DNA of 64,000 bases, taken from NCBI GenBank assembly GCA_963678075.2, contig CAXXPK010000003.1, forward strand, positions 744,001-808,000. The letters are read 5' to 3'. How positions within the stretch are numbered: the stretch's first letter is position 1; each line of letters starts with the position of its first letter. Positions 36,099-45,124 of the stretch are shown here, piece by piece. The notes beneath the pieces were generated by a model, which was given only the letters and a program-made list of their open reading frames with translations, had not been told where the DNA came from and searched no databases. This DNA comes from Oleispirillum sp963678075. Its GTDB lineage: Bacteria > Pseudomonadota > Alphaproteobacteria > Rhodospirillales > Rhodospirillaceae. A program made the position numbers and the translations under genes.

Positions 36099-36991
36099 CC
36101 CCCGGCGACGAGACCCTTCTGGGTGCGGTTCTGGCCGCCGCCGCGCTGCGTCTGACGGCGGCGGGGGTGGAGGGGGCGCGCCGTGACGCGCGCATTCTTT
36201 GCGGTCACGTTCTGGGGCTGGATACCGCCGCGATGGTGGCGCATCCGGAGCGTCCGTTGACGCCGGGCGAGGCGTCGGCGGTGGAGGCCACGATCGCGCG
36301 GCGGGCGCGGCGCGAGCCGGTGGCGCGGATCATCGGCGTGCGGGAATTCCATGGCCTGCCCTTCGTTCTGGGGTCCGAGACGCTGGAGCCGCGTCCCGAT
36401 TCCGAAACCGTGGTGGAGGCGGCGCTGGAGGCGCTGAAGGGGGTGGATCGCCCCCGTGTCCTCGATCTGGGGACCGGCACCGGGTGCCTGTTGCTGGCGG
36501 TGCTGGCGACGCGGACCGATGCGCGTGGGGTGGGGGTCGATGTGGCGGCGGGCGCCTTGGCCGTGGCGGCGGATAACGCAACGCGGCTGGGGTTGGCGGC
36601 GCGGGCCGAATTCTTGCGGCGCGATTGGATGGAACCGGGATGGGCCGAGGAGCTGGGTGGCCCCTTCGATCTGGTGGTTGCCAATCCGCCCTATATTCCC
36701 GAGGCCGAAATCGCCCACCTGCAACCCGAGGTCCGCGACTTCGATCCGCATCGTGCGCTGGCGGGAGGGGCCGACGGTTTGGCGCCCTACCGGCGGCTGT
36801 CGCCCGAGTTGGGAGCGTTGCTGAAGCCCGGTGGCGCCGTGGCGGTCGAGGTCGGTATCGGTCAGGCGGCGGCGGTGGCGGCGATCTTTCGGGCGGCGGG
36901 GCTTGTGGTCGATGTGATCCTGCTTGATCTGGGTGGGGTCGAACGGTGCGTCGTGGCGCATCGCGGACCGGCGGCGGGCGCGCCTTCGTAA
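36095..36991 (+). CDS. prmC: Release factor glutamine methyltransferase PrmC
   Basis: Methylates the glutamine of the GGQ motif in release factors. The 298-residue enzyme carries an N-terminal helical release-factor-binding domain, a SAM motif in VLDLGTGTGCLLLAVL and the substrate-amide motif NPPYIPE. ATG 36095 overlaps the prfA stop by 4 bp, the standard prfA-prmC coupling, which supports the downstream end of prfA being the true C-terminus. TAA stop. Confidence 0.95.
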   Translation: MTPGDETLLGAVLAAAALRLTAAGVEGARRDARILCGHVLGLDTAAMVAHPERPLTPGEASAVEATIARRARREPVARIIGVREFHGLPFVLGSETLEPRPDSETVVEAALEALKGVDRPRVLDLGTGTGCLLLAVLATRTDARGVGVDVAAGALAVAADNATRLGLAARAEFLRRDWMEPGWAEELGGPFDLVVANPPYIPEAEIAHLQPEVRDFDPHRALAGGADGLAPYRRLSPELGALLKPGGAVAVEVGIGQAAAVAAIFRAAGLVVDVILLDLGGVERCVVAHRGPAAGAPS

Positions 36992-37382
36992 AAAATCCAT
37001 GCAAACGAAGAAATCGTTTGGAATGCGGGGGCGGAACGATTAGTTTTCAGTCGTTCGCGCGCGGGCGCCGAAACGGAAGCCGTCGTGGGGTTGGCTCCGT
37101 CGGGAGGCTGGATCGATTGATCGGGCGTCCTTGTATCGGCGAGACTGGGATCCGCGCCGTTCGTTGAGACATTGATGAAAATATACCCGTGAAGCCGGGC
37201 TCCCTGACGGAGCCTCACGGGGGGCGGATGCCATGTTCGCGTCGTCCCGTCGGATCGTTCCGGCAGGCGGAAGAGATTGTCTCTTCGATCGGGGAAGCCC
37301 CGATCCCGTTATCTCCGGTGGGTCGCTCGCGACGTGTCGCCGATGGCGGATTGTTTTGAACTCTCGTGGTTTATTCAGAGTC
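36992..37382. other. 391-bp intergenic region with a hairpin, no gene seen
   Basis: No convincing coding frame is present. The main structure is an imperfect hairpin at 37187-37220 (CCGTGA and GGCTCC pairing with GGAGCC and TCACGG around a CTGAC loop). Because it ends about 160 bp before the DUF4167 start, it may be part of that gene's leader or the end of prmC transcription; there is no following T run. Confidence 0.4.
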
Positions 37383-37880
37383 ATGAAACAACAGCATTCC
37401 AATCAGAAGCCGCGGCCCCGGGGCCGGATGCCCGGTCAACAACAGCAGCCGCAACAGCAGCAGCGTCGTGGTGGCGGCAATGGGCCGTCGCGCAATCAAA
37501 GCTTCGACAGCAACGGACCCAGCGTTCGCATCCGTGGATCCGCCCATCAGGTGATGGAAAAGTATTTGGCGTTGGCCCGTGACGCGGCGGGGCAGGGCGA
37601 TCGCGTGCTGTCCGAGAACTATTTGCAGCATGCCGAACACTATTTCCGCATCATCCAGAACATGCAGCCGCGTCCGCCGCGGGTGTTGTCGCCAGCCGCC
37701 GCCGATGGCGCCGACGGTTCGGTGCCGATGGAAGAACGTCAGTCCAACGGCGATGCTGGGGGCGGAAATGAGTCGTCGGATGATGACTCCGGCGAAAACG
37801 AACCCGAAGCCGAAGTGATTCGCCCCGCGCCACCGGCCCCGGCGGAAGAGGCCGAGGAACCGGAATCGGTTGCCGTTTAA
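37383..37880 (+). CDS. DUF4167 domain protein
   Basis: A 165-residue, highly basic-then-acidic protein typical of alphaproteobacterial DUF4167: a Gln/Arg/Gly-rich N-terminus, then the conserved core SVRIRGSAHQVMEKYLALARDA with LSENYLQHAEHYFRII, then an acidic, proline-rich tail. The core probably forms a compact helical domain and the ends are disordered, suggesting nucleic-acid binding; no function is established. The ATG at 37383 begins the conserved basic stretch. A strong terminator follows 27 bp after the stop. Confidence 0.88.
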   Translation: MKQQHSNQKPRPRGRMPGQQQQPQQQQRRGGGNGPSRNQSFDSNGPSVRIRGSAHQVMEKYLALARDAAGQGDRVLSENYLQHAEHYFRIIQNMQPRPPRVLSPAAADGADGSVPMEERQSNGDAGGGNESSDDDSGENEPEAEVIRPAPPAPAEEAEEPESVAV

Positions 37881-37907
37881 GGGCCTTTATCGGTTCCGTT
37901 GCCATCG

Positions 37908-37936
37908 ACCGCCCCCGTTTCGGGGGCGGTTTTTTC
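37908..37936 (+). terminator. Rho-independent terminator after the DUF4167 gene
   Basis: ACCGCCCCCG (37908-37917) pairs with CGGGGGCGGT (37921-37930) around TTT, followed by a run of T. Confidence 0.9.
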
Positions 37937-38050
37937 TTGTCTCCGCGAAGGGGCTTGCGGGGGCGGTCGGGCGATGTCCATATGGTTAAGATCTCCGGAG
38001 GTCGCCGCGAAGCGGGATGCCGGGTCTGTCGCCAGAGTGAGGATTGGGAC

Positions 38051-40648
38051 ATGGATATCGAGAAATTCACGGAACGCTCGAAGGGGTTCCTTCAGGCGGC
38101 GCAGCAGACCGCGATTCGTCTGAACCACCAGCAATTCCTGCTGGAACATCTGTTGAAGGCGCTGCTTGACGATGGCGAGGGGCTGGCCGCCAACCTGATT
38201 CGCGCCGCCAAGGGCAAGCCCGAGACCGCGAAGGCCGAGGTCGAGGCCGCGCTTGATCGTGAACCCAAGGTCGAGGGTGGGTCCGGCCAGTTGTATACCT
38301 CGGGGCCGTTGGTGCGTGCGCTCGACGCGGCGGAACAGGCGGCGGCCAAGGCCGGGGATTCCTATGTCACCGCTGAGTATCTGCTGCTGGCCTTGGCCCT
38401 GGCCGAGGGCACAAAGGCGGCGGCGGCGCTCAAACACGCCGGGGTGACGCCGCAGGCGTTGAACGCGGCGATCCGCGACACCCGTAAGGGCCGTGCCGCC
38501 AATTCCGCCAATGCCGAGGATCAGTTCGAGGCATTGAAGAAATACACCCAGGACTTCACCGAACGGGCGCGCGACGGCAAGCTCGACCCGGTAATTGGTC
38601 GCGACGAGGAAATCCGCCGCACCATTCAGGTCTTGTCGCGCCGCACCAAGAACAATCCGGTGCTGATCGGCGAGCCCGGGGTCGGCAAGACCGCGATCGT
38701 CGAAGGCTTGGCTCTGCGCATCGTTAACGGCGACGTGCCGGATTCCCTGCGCGATAAGCGGCTGCTGTCCCTCGATCTGGGGGCGATGGTGGCGGGGGCG
38801 AAGTTCCGTGGCGAGTTCGAGGAACGCTTGAAGGGCGTCCTGACCGAGATTCAGTCGGCGGCGGGCGAAATCGTTCTCTTTATCGATGAGATGCACACCC
38901 TGATCGGCGCCGGTGCGGCGGAAGGGTCGATGGATGCCTCGAACCTGCTGAAACCCGCCCTGGCGCGCGGCGATCTGCACTGCGTCGGCGCCACCACGTT
39001 GAACGAATACCGCAAGCATGTGGAAAAGGACGCGGCCCTGGCGCGGCGGTTTCAGCCGGTGTTCGTCAACGAACCCAATGTCGAGGACACCATCTCGATC
39101 CTGCGCGGCATCAAGGAGAAATACGAACTGCACCACGGCGTGCGGATTTCGGATTCCGCCCTGGTCGCCGCCGCGACGTTGTCGGATCGCTATATTTCCG
39201 ACCGTTTCCTGCCGGATAAGGCGATCGACCTGATGGACGAGGCGGGCAGTCGCCTGCGCATGCAGGTGGACAGCAAGCCCGACGAATTGGACGAGGTGGA
39301 CCGCCGTCTGATCCAGTTGAAGATCGAGCGCGAAGCCCTGAAAAAGGAACCGGACCCGGCGTCTCGCGAGCGTCTGGGCAAGTTGGAAGAGGAACTGGCC
39401 GGATTGGAGGATCGCTCCGCCGCGCTGACCGCGCAGTGGAAGAGCGAGCAATCGACCCTGGCCGATTCCACCAAGGTCAAGGAACGGTTGGAGCAGTTGC
39501 GCGGACAGGCGGAGCGCGCTCAGCGCGAAGGCTGCTATGAAGAGGCGGGGCGATTGCTTTATGGCGACATTCCGACCCTGGAGGCGACGCTAAAGGCGGC
39601 GGAGACCGTCGCCAACACCCGTATTCTCGATCAGGTGGTGACGGACCGGCACATCGCCCAGGTGGTGGCGCGTTGGACCGGCGTCCCGGTGGACAAGATG
39701 CTGGAGGGAGAAAAGGACAAGCTGCGTCAGATGGAGGTCGAGGTCGGCCGCCGGGTGATCGGTCAGGGGGAGGCGGTGAAGGCGGTCTCCAACGCGGTGC
39801 GCCGGTCGCGCGCCGGGTTGCAGGATCCCAACCGACCGATCGGTTCGTTCCTGTTCCTGGGGCCGACCGGCGTCGGCAAGACCAAACTGACCAAGGCCTT
39901 GGCCGAATTCCTGTTCAACGACGAGACGGCGATGGTTCGTATCGATATGTCGGAGTACATGGAAAAGCACGCGGTTTCGCGGCTGATCGGCGCCCCTCCT
40001 GGCTATGTCGGCTATGACGAGGGCGGGGCTCTGACCGAGGCGGTGCGCCGTCGTCCGTATCAGGTAATTCTGTTCGACGAGGTGGAGAAGGCCCACCCCG
40101 ATATCTTCAACGTGCTGCTTCAGGTCCTGGACGATGGGCGTCTGACCGACGGTCAGGGGCGGACCGTGGATTTTTCCAACACCCTGATCGTGATGACCTC
40201 CAACCTGGGGGCGGACATTCTGGCCGCGCAGCCGCCGGACGAGGATTCCGGTTCGGTGCGGGATCAGGTGATGGCGGTGGTGCGGGGCGCATTCCGACCG
40301 GAGTTTCTGAACCGCCTGGACGAGATTCTGCTGTTCCATCGTTTGGCGCCCGCGCACATGACCGGTATCGTCGATATCCAGTTGCGGCGCCTGGAACAGC
40401 GCCTGGAGGATCGCGACATCGAGATGTCGGTCACCGCTGCGGCGCGGCGCTGGCTGGCGGAACGCGGCTATGATCCGGTGTATGGCGCGCGGCCGTTGAA
40501 GCGGCTGATCCAGCGGTCGTTGGAGAACCCGCTGGCGATGTGCCTGCTGGACGGACAACTCGCCGAGAGTGGGATGGTTGCCATCGACGTCACCGCCGAA
40601 GACGGCCTGACCATCGATGGGTGTAAGGCTTCCGCCTGGACCGACTGA
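38051..40648 (+). CDS. clpB: ATP-dependent disaggregase ClpB
   Basis: The Hsp100 chaperone that with DnaK dissolves protein aggregates, 865 residues. It has a Clp-N domain (from MDIEKFTERSKGFLQAAQ), two AAA+ modules with Walker A motifs GEPGVGKT and GPTGVGKT and Walker B LFIDEMH and LFDEVEKA, and the coiled-coil middle domain between them (rich in Glu/Lys/Arg, about residues 400-520) that separates ClpB from ClpA/ClpC. The C-terminal D2 domain is complete. ATG 38051 begins the usual N-terminus. Heat-shock regulation is expected; no clear sigma32 site was identified. Confidence 0.96.
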   Translation: MDIEKFTERSKGFLQAAQQTAIRLNHQQFLLEHLLKALLDDGEGLAANLIRAAKGKPETAKAEVEAALDREPKVEGGSGQLYTSGPLVRALDAAEQAAAKAGDSYVTAEYLLLALALAEGTKAAAALKHAGVTPQALNAAIRDTRKGRAANSANAEDQFEALKKYTQDFTERARDGKLDPVIGRDEEIRRTIQVLSRRTKNNPVLIGEPGVGKTAIVEGLALRIVNGDVPDSLRDKRLLSLDLGAMVAGAKFRGEFEERLKGVLTEIQSAAGEIVLFIDEMHTLIGAGAAEGSMDASNLLKPALARGDLHCVGATTLNEYRKHVEKDAALARRFQPVFVNEPNVEDTISILRGIKEKYELHHGVRISDSALVAAATLSDRYISDRFLPDKAIDLMDEAGSRLRMQVDSKPDELDEVDRRLIQLKIEREALKKEPDPASRERLGKLEEELAGLEDRSAALTAQWKSEQSTLADSTKVKERLEQLRGQAERAQREGCYEEAGRLLYGDIPTLEATLKAAETVANTRILDQVVTDRHIAQVVARWTGVPVDKMLEGEKDKLRQMEVEVGRRVIGQGEAVKAVSNAVRRSRAGLQDPNRPIGSFLFLGPTGVGKTKLTKALAEFLFNDETAMVRIDMSEYMEKHAVSRLIGAPPGYVGYDEGGALTEAVRRRPYQVILFDEVEKAHPDIFNVLLQVLDDGRLTDGQGRTVDFSNTLIVMTSNLGADILAAQPPDEDSGSVRDQVMAVVRGAFRPEFLNRLDEILLFHRLAPAHMTGIVDIQLRRLEQRLEDRDIEMSVTAAARRWLAERGYDPVYGARPLKRLIQRSLENPLAMCLLDGQLAESGMVAIDVTAEDGLTIDGCKASAWTD

Positions 40649-40653
40649 AGGCA

Positions 40654-40688
40654 TAAAAAGCCGGGGAAGGGGGATTCCCTTTCCCGGT
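40654..40688 (-). terminator. Terminator at the clpB / SRPBCC convergence
   Basis: CCGGGGAAGGG (40661-40671) pairs with CCCTTTCCCGG (40677-40687), with one G-U pair. On the minus strand it is followed by a T run, so it best serves the SRPBCC gene ending at 40709. Confidence 0.7.
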
Positions 40689-40708
40689 CGTCGTTGTCGC
40701 GCGGTTCC

Positions 40709-41188
40709 TTACGATGTGGCGTGGTTCATCGTCGTGGCATAGCGCTTCAGGCGGGTCAGACAGGATTTCCAGCCGTAACAATGTTTGGCCAGGGACGTGC
40801 GTACGCCGTTGGTGACCGGCGACGGCCAGTCCTTGTGAACGATCGTGATCTGCGTGCCGTCGCCGACTTGCCGCAGCATCAGGTGCACGGTGGTGGTGTA
40901 GTCCCAGCCGTCTTCCCGCCAGCTGACTTCCAGCAGGTGGGGGGAGGCGACTTGGCGTACCGTGCCGAAGGCGCGGGTCTGGTGTCCGTCCGGCGCGGAC
41001 CATAGCTCCTCGAAGGTGCCGCCTGGCCGCAGCTCGATCGAAACGTAGTCGCCCCACCATTGGGAAATGTGCTGACGCGTCGTCAGAAGCGTCCACGCGG
41101 TCTTGGTCGGGACCGGGATGGTGTCGGCGACACTCAGGATGCCGACGCTGGTGTCAATAGTGATGCCACCGGTTCTGGTGTCGGTCAT
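40709..41188 (-). CDS. SRPBCC/AHSA1-type ligand-binding-fold protein
   Basis: A 159-residue protein with the START-like helix-grip fold: DTIPVPTKTAWTLLTTRQHISQWWG, then LRPGGTFEELW, LEVSWREDGWDYTTTVHLML and a C-terminal helix (SLAKHCYGWKSCLTRLKRYA). AHSA1-type proteins bind small hydrophobic ligands or act as co-chaperones; the ligand here is unknown. ATG 41188 was chosen because a strong ribosome site (GGGAGG) lies directly upstream. Convergent with clpB. Confidence 0.85.
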   Translation of the reverse strand: MTDTRTGGITIDTSVGILSVADTIPVPTKTAWTLLTTRQHISQWWGDYVSIELRPGGTFEELWSAPDGHQTRAFGTVRQVASPHLLEVSWREDGWDYTTTVHLMLRQVGDGTQITIVHKDWPSPVTNGVRTSLAKHCYGWKSCLTRLKRYATTMNHATS

Positions 41189-41361
41189 GATTTCCTCCCT
41201 GTCTTTGGACAAAAACGAGCGCTAGCCGTGGCTTCATCCTGGTGAGGTCCGGGGTTGCTCCCAAAACCGCCGCCTATTATTTTAGCGCTTTTTGTCCATG
41301 CCCCAAGCGTGAACGGCCCCAAATTGGGGCCGTGGCGGGAACGTGAAGGCGGGGGAGCCGT

Positions 41362-42837
41362 TCAGTTGGCGACGGCGCCGTTCGCGGCGGCGACCTTGCG
41401 GTCCCCCGCCAGCGCGGCGAAGGAATGGTTCACGCCGTCGCGCAGTTTGCCGAACTGGCGCAGTTCCTCGCCCTTCAGAGCGCGACCGGATGGCATCTTG
41501 ATTTTCAGCGGGTTGACCTGCACTCCAGAGACCAGGACCTCGTAATGGAGGTGCGGGCCGGTGGTGCGGCCGGTATTGCCGGAATAGGCGACGACCTGCC
41601 CCTGACGGGCCCGCGACCCGGCGTGCATGCCGCGGGCATAGCCGCTTAAATGGCCATAGGCGGTGGCGTAGGAGTCGGTGTGGCGGATCCGCAGGTAATT
41701 GCCATAGCTGCTCCAGGGGCCGGCCTTCTCGACGACGCCGTCGCCCGCGGCATAGACCGGGGTGCCGATCGGGGTGGCGAAATCGACCCCCTTGTGCATC
41801 TTCGAAAAGCCGAGAACCGGGTGGTTGCGCATGCCAAATCCCGATGAAATCCGCGCCCCGTCCACCGGCGTGCGAAGCAGCGCCTTGCGCACGCTCTGGC
41901 CTTTTTCGTTGTAGTAATCAACAAGGCCGGAATGGTCTTCAAAACGGTACAGCCGCAGGGTGACGCCAGACAGGGTCAGCGACGCGTAGTCGATTTCGCC
42001 GTCGCCGATCGCGGTGCCGTCGGGTAACAGGTGGCGGTCCACCATGACCTCGAAGGAATCGCCCTGGCGGATGTCGCGTTGGAAATCGACGTCATAGGAA
42101 AACAGCCGGATCAACTGTTGCAGCGCGCCGGGCGACATGCCCGCGCGCTCGCCTGCGGCGAACAGGCTGCTTTGAATGGTGCCGGAAAACGAGGCCGCCT
42201 CGACGGTGATCGGGTCGTGTTCTTCGTCGGCGGCGAATTTGCCGTTGTCCTGGCGCGCGGCGATGCTGCGGCGACCGGGTTCGGCTTCGATCAGCAGGCG
42301 GTTCAGGGTCACGCCGTCGTCGTCGTCGGACAGCAGCGACAGGGTCACCACCTGGCCGGGGATCAGGCGGCGCGGGTCGAACACCGCCTTCATGGCGGCG
42401 ATGGCGTCCTGCGCGTCTGGACGGGAAATTTCATTGCGGTCGAGAATTTGTCCCAGGGTGTCGCCGGGCAGGACGGAGACGGTCAGTTCGCGTTCTCGGG
42501 GCAGGGGAAGCGCCTCGGCGGAGGGGGTGGCGACCGGGGCCGCTGCGGGGCGGCTGGGCAGGAACGCGCTGCCGCCGTATAGGAAGCCATGCGGCGTCAT
42601 CGTCACGGTGTCGTCGGGAACGAAGGCGTCCTGCACCGTCGTCGCTGCGTTGGGCGCGACGCCCGCGTCGGAAGTGCCGGAACTCAACGCGGCGACCAAA
42701 GCCAAGACGGAAACCCCAACGATGGCCCCCATCGCCAAAAGGTTCCGCGATTCAATTCTCTGCGGGGCATCTCCGGCAGGCTGGTGGTCGTCTTGCATCG
42801 GTCCCCTCGATCCCATGTCCGGCGCTCCACCGGACAT
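41362..42837 (-). CDS. M23 family metallopeptidase (peptidoglycan endopeptidase)
   Basis: A 491-residue envelope protein. Near residue 35 an uncleaved signal or membrane anchor (LLAMGAIVGVSVLALVAAL) leads to a LysM-like or SH3-like region with GDTLGQILDRNEIS and PGQVVTLSLL, a middle domain, and a C-terminal M23 peptidase domain. The catalytic zinc motif is visible as SSGFGMRNHPVLGFSKMHKG with FATPIGTPVYAAGDG, and the second HLHYEV. Such MepM/OpgM-like proteins cleave peptidoglycan crosslinks for growth. Start GTG or ATG at 42837 or ATG 42798 (MQDDHQP). A GGCCCCAAATTGGGGCC hairpin follows the stop. Confidence 0.88.
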   Translation of the reverse strand: MSGGAPDMGSRGPMQDDHQPAGDAPQRIESRNLLAMGAIVGVSVLALVAALSSGTSDAGVAPNAATTVQDAFVPDDTVTMTPHGFLYGGSAFLPSRPAAAPVATPSAEALPLPRERELTVSVLPGDTLGQILDRNEISRPDAQDAIAAMKAVFDPRRLIPGQVVTLSLLSDDDDGVTLNRLLIEAEPGRRSIAARQDNGKFAADEEHDPITVEAASFSGTIQSSLFAAGERAGMSPGALQQLIRLFSYDVDFQRDIRQGDSFEVMVDRHLLPDGTAIGDGEIDYASLTLSGVTLRLYRFEDHSGLVDYYNEKGQSVRKALLRTPVDGARISSGFGMRNHPVLGFSKMHKGVDFATPIGTPVYAAGDGVVEKAGPWSSYGNYLRIRHTDSYATAYGHLSGYARGMHAGSRARQGQVVAYSGNTGRTTGPHLHYEVLVSGVQVNPLKIKMPSGRALKGEELRQFGKLRDGVNHSFAALAGDRKVAAANGAVAN

Positions 42838-43051
42838 GGGCTTCCCCCTGATTACCCCAACCTGTTGTGGTTGGAAAGCAAAAATAGACCAGGAGCGCCC
42901 TCAAGACTGTCGCTGCCGCATAGAATGACCTAGCCCATAGGCCAAGTCAAGCCGATAAGAGCCTTGAATTTCAGTGGGATGGTGTGGCTTCTTTGCGTTG
43001 TGAGTGCGGTTCTTTGGGTAGCGCCCTATCAACTCAGGGATGCGTTTCCTT

Positions 43052-43090
43052 CGTTTCGCGTCAAACCCGGGTGGGGTTTGACGCGAAACG
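43052..43090 (-). terminator. Strong hairpin downstream of the SDR 3' fragment
   Basis: CGTTTCGCGTCAAACCC (43052-43068) and its perfect complement at 43074-43090 form a 17-bp stem with a 5-nt loop, 11 bp after the SDR stop. There is no T run, so termination is inferred from position; it may be a structural or extragenic repeat. Confidence 0.5.
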
Positions 43091-43101
43091 CGGGTGATCA
43101 T

Positions 43102-43262
43102 TCAAATCGACTGGATCAATCCGCCGTCGATGCGGATCGTCCCGCCGGTGACGTAGGCGGCGGGGACGCTGACCAGGAAGGTGCAAACTGCGGCGAATTC
43201 CTGGACCGTTCCATAGCGTTTCATCGGGATCAGGGCGGCGGACTTGGCGCGGGTCTCCTCTA
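43102..43262 (-). pseudogene. Short-chain dehydrogenase, C-terminal fragment
   Basis: The 3' end of an SDR oxidoreductase cut by IS copy 3. It reads ETRAKSAALIPMKRYGTVQEF, VPAAYVTGGTIRIDGGLIQSI to a TGA, the usual C-terminus with the conserved tail (RYGTxEEF and VTGxxIxxDGG). The 5' part lies at 43924-44229. The middle of the protein, about 95 residues including the catalytic Tyr-Lys, is absent from both fragments, so this is a deletion and not a simple insertion. Confidence 0.8.
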
Positions 43263-43923
43263 GGTTCAGGACCCATTAAATTATTGTCAGGCAGATCGGC
43301 GGCTGATTCACTCATGGGAGGGAGGACCCCATCCATGAGTGATCTGTTTTGGTTGTCAGAGAGGCGGCTGGCGAAGATCGAGCCGCATTTCCCGCTATCG
43401 CATGGCGTGCCGCGGGTTGATGATCGATGCAACCCACCTGAAAGCTCATCGGACCGCCGCGAGCCTCTATAAAAAGGGGCTCTTCCCCGATGTATCGGAC
43501 GCACAAAAGGCGGGCTGAACTCCAAGCTTCATGCGATTTGCGACGGACAAGGAAGGCCCCTCATCCTGCTGCTCAGCGAGGGGCAAATGAGCGATCACAA
43601 AGGCGCGATGCTGTTGCTCGACCTATTTCCCAAGGCCAACGTCCTGATCGCCGACAAGGGCTATGACGGTAATCCCCTTCGAGAGGCTTTGACACAGCGA
43701 GGGATCGCTACATGCATCCCGCCAATGCGTCATCGCAAAACCCAGTACGCTTACGACAAAACCCTCTATCGCCAGCGTCATAGGATCGAGAACCTCTTCG
43801 CTCGCCTCAAGGATTGGCGGCATATCCACACCCGATATGACCGATGTGCGGATATCTTCTTTGCCGCCGTCATCATCGCGGTACTCCTCCTCTTCTGGAT
43901 CGAACCTTAATGAGTCCTGGGCC
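43263..43923 (+). mobile_element. IS5-family element copy 3, 661 bp, internal 185-bp deletion
   Basis: Terminal repeats as in copy 1 except a left-end GGTTCAGGACC shared only with copy 4. TA flanks both sides (43261-43262, 43924-43925). The deletion endpoints are the two GGTTGATGATCG repeats of copy 1. The element replaces the middle of an SDR gene. Confidence 0.93.
43335..43910 (+). pseudogene. Transposase remnant of IS copy 3
   Basis: The first frame starts normally (MSDLFWLSERRLAKIEPHFP) but the 185-bp deletion shifts it after VDDR, giving nonsense until 43472. The second frame (ATG 43587 to 43910) is intact and carries the second Asp and the Glu, but has no N-terminal DNA-binding part. 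No full transposase can be made without an extra frame change. Confidence 0.85.
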
Positions 43924-44229
43924 TAGGGCCCTGGTGGGCGGCGGCCCTCCGGCGTTGGCGAGCAGGATATCGACCCCGCCCAGGGTCTTGACGGTGTCGA
44001 TCAGGGATTGCACCGAGGCGGCATCGGTCAAATCCAGTCCAACCGCGGTTGCCTTGATGCCGTGGGCGTGAGCCAATTGGGCGGCGTCGCCGCCCAGGCG
44101 CTCGGTGTTGCGGGCGGCGAGGATCAGGTCGCATCCCTCCGCCTCCAGGGAGGCCGCGATGCCGCGCCCCAGACCACGCGAAGCCCCCATCACCAACGCA
44201 CGTTTGCCTTTCAGACCCAATTCCATCAT
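43924..44229 (-). pseudogene. Short-chain dehydrogenase, N-terminal fragment
   Basis: The 5' part of the SDR gene: ATG 44229, MMELGLKGKRALVMGASRGLG with the nucleotide-binding GASRGLG, then LGGVDILLANAGGPPPTRAL, where IS copy 3 ends it. The GGPPP loop is characteristic of a subgroup of SDRs of uncertain substrate. The gene is divergent from upp. Together with the C-terminal fragment about 160 of the usual 255-260 residues remain. Confidence 0.8.
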
Positions 44230-44289
44230 CGTGCTCCTGTCTTCGGCGCGCTTTGTCCGGGCGCGCGGGTGTCTTCCCAGGAAGGGTGA

Positions 44290-44949
44290 ATGTTTATGGC
44301 CGACGCGTCCAGGTTTCCGTCCTTGATCGTAGTGGATCATCCCTTGATTCGCCACAAGCTGACCGCGATGCGCAAAAAAGACACGCCGACGCCGATGTTC
44401 CGGGTCCTGATGAAGGATATCGGCAGTTTGTTGACGCTGGAGGCGACGCGGACCTTGCCGCTGAACGAGTCTCCCATCGAAACCCCGGTCGGTGTGACGC
44501 AAGGGTGGTCGCTGACCTTTCCGCCGCCACTGGTGGCGCCGGTTCTGCGCGCGGGCATGGGAATGGCCGAGGGCGTGCTGGCGGTAATGGGGGAAGCCGA
44601 CGTCGGCTTCATCGGCGTCTATCGTGACGAGGCGACCCTGAACCCGGTCGAATACCTGGTGAAATTGCCCCCCGATCTGGCGCGCCGCGCCATTGTTCTG
44701 GTCGATCCGATGCTGGCCACCGGGCATTCCGGCATCCACGCCCTGAAGGTTCTGATCCGGCACGGAGCCCGCCCCCAGGCCATTACCTTCATGTCCCTGG
44801 TCGCGGCGCCGGAAGGGGTGGCGGCGGTTTCCGCCGCGTTCCCCGAGGTGCGGATCGTCACCGCCGCCTTGGATGAACATCTCAACGACCATGCGTATAT
44901 CGTTCCCGGCCTCGGCGATGCCGGGGATCGCCTGTACGGAACGGTTTGA
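44290..44949 (+). CDS. upp: Uracil phosphoribosyltransferase
   Basis: Salvages uracil with PRPP to UMP. The 219-residue protein shows VDHPLIRHKLTAMRKKDT at the N-terminus, LRAGMGMAEG, the VGFIGVYRDE flap and the PRPP loop VLVDPMLATGHSG, ending with uracil-site residues in a C-terminal loop (YIVPGLGDAGDRLYGT). Start ATG 44290 or 44296. It works in the same salvage network as the cdd-pnp-deo operon located 10 kb away. Confidence 0.95.
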   Translation: MFMADASRFPSLIVVDHPLIRHKLTAMRKKDTPTPMFRVLMKDIGSLLTLEATRTLPLNESPIETPVGVTQGWSLTFPPPLVAPVLRAGMGMAEGVLAVMGEADVGFIGVYRDEATLNPVEYLVKLPPDLARRAIVLVDPMLATGHSGIHALKVLIRHGARPQAITFMSLVAAPEGVAAVSAAFPEVRIVTAALDEHLNDHAYIVPGLGDAGDRLYGTV

Positions 44950-44992
44950 CCGTCATGGCGCGAGGACGTTGACAATCGGCTCAGCGCGCCCA

Positions 44993-45124
44993 CACACTTA
45001 ATAGTGTGAGGGAATGGTAGTGTGACGTCGTGGGGGGGAGGGGATGGTCGCCCCGCGACGTGTCGTGTTGCCGTGGGTAACGGCACAAATCCTGGGGAAA
45101 AGCCCAGGGAGGGAAGGGCGCTCG
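44993..45124 (+). promoter_or_regulatory. Structured leader upstream of the frameshifted small gene
   Basis: Three consecutive potential hairpins precede the start at 45125: an imperfect stem between CGTCGTGGGG and CCCCGCGACG, then GCCGT/ACGGC, then CCTGGG/CCCAGG just ahead of the ribosome site GAGGGAAGGG. An inverted repeat CACACT-TAAT-AGTGTG lies near 44995. It resembles no riboswitch class I can name. Confidence 0.4.

Noticed and set aside
37233..37382. A longer N-terminal extension of the DUF4167 protein
   Set aside because: The extension overlaps leader hairpins and shows no similarity to family members, which begin near the ATG at 37383.
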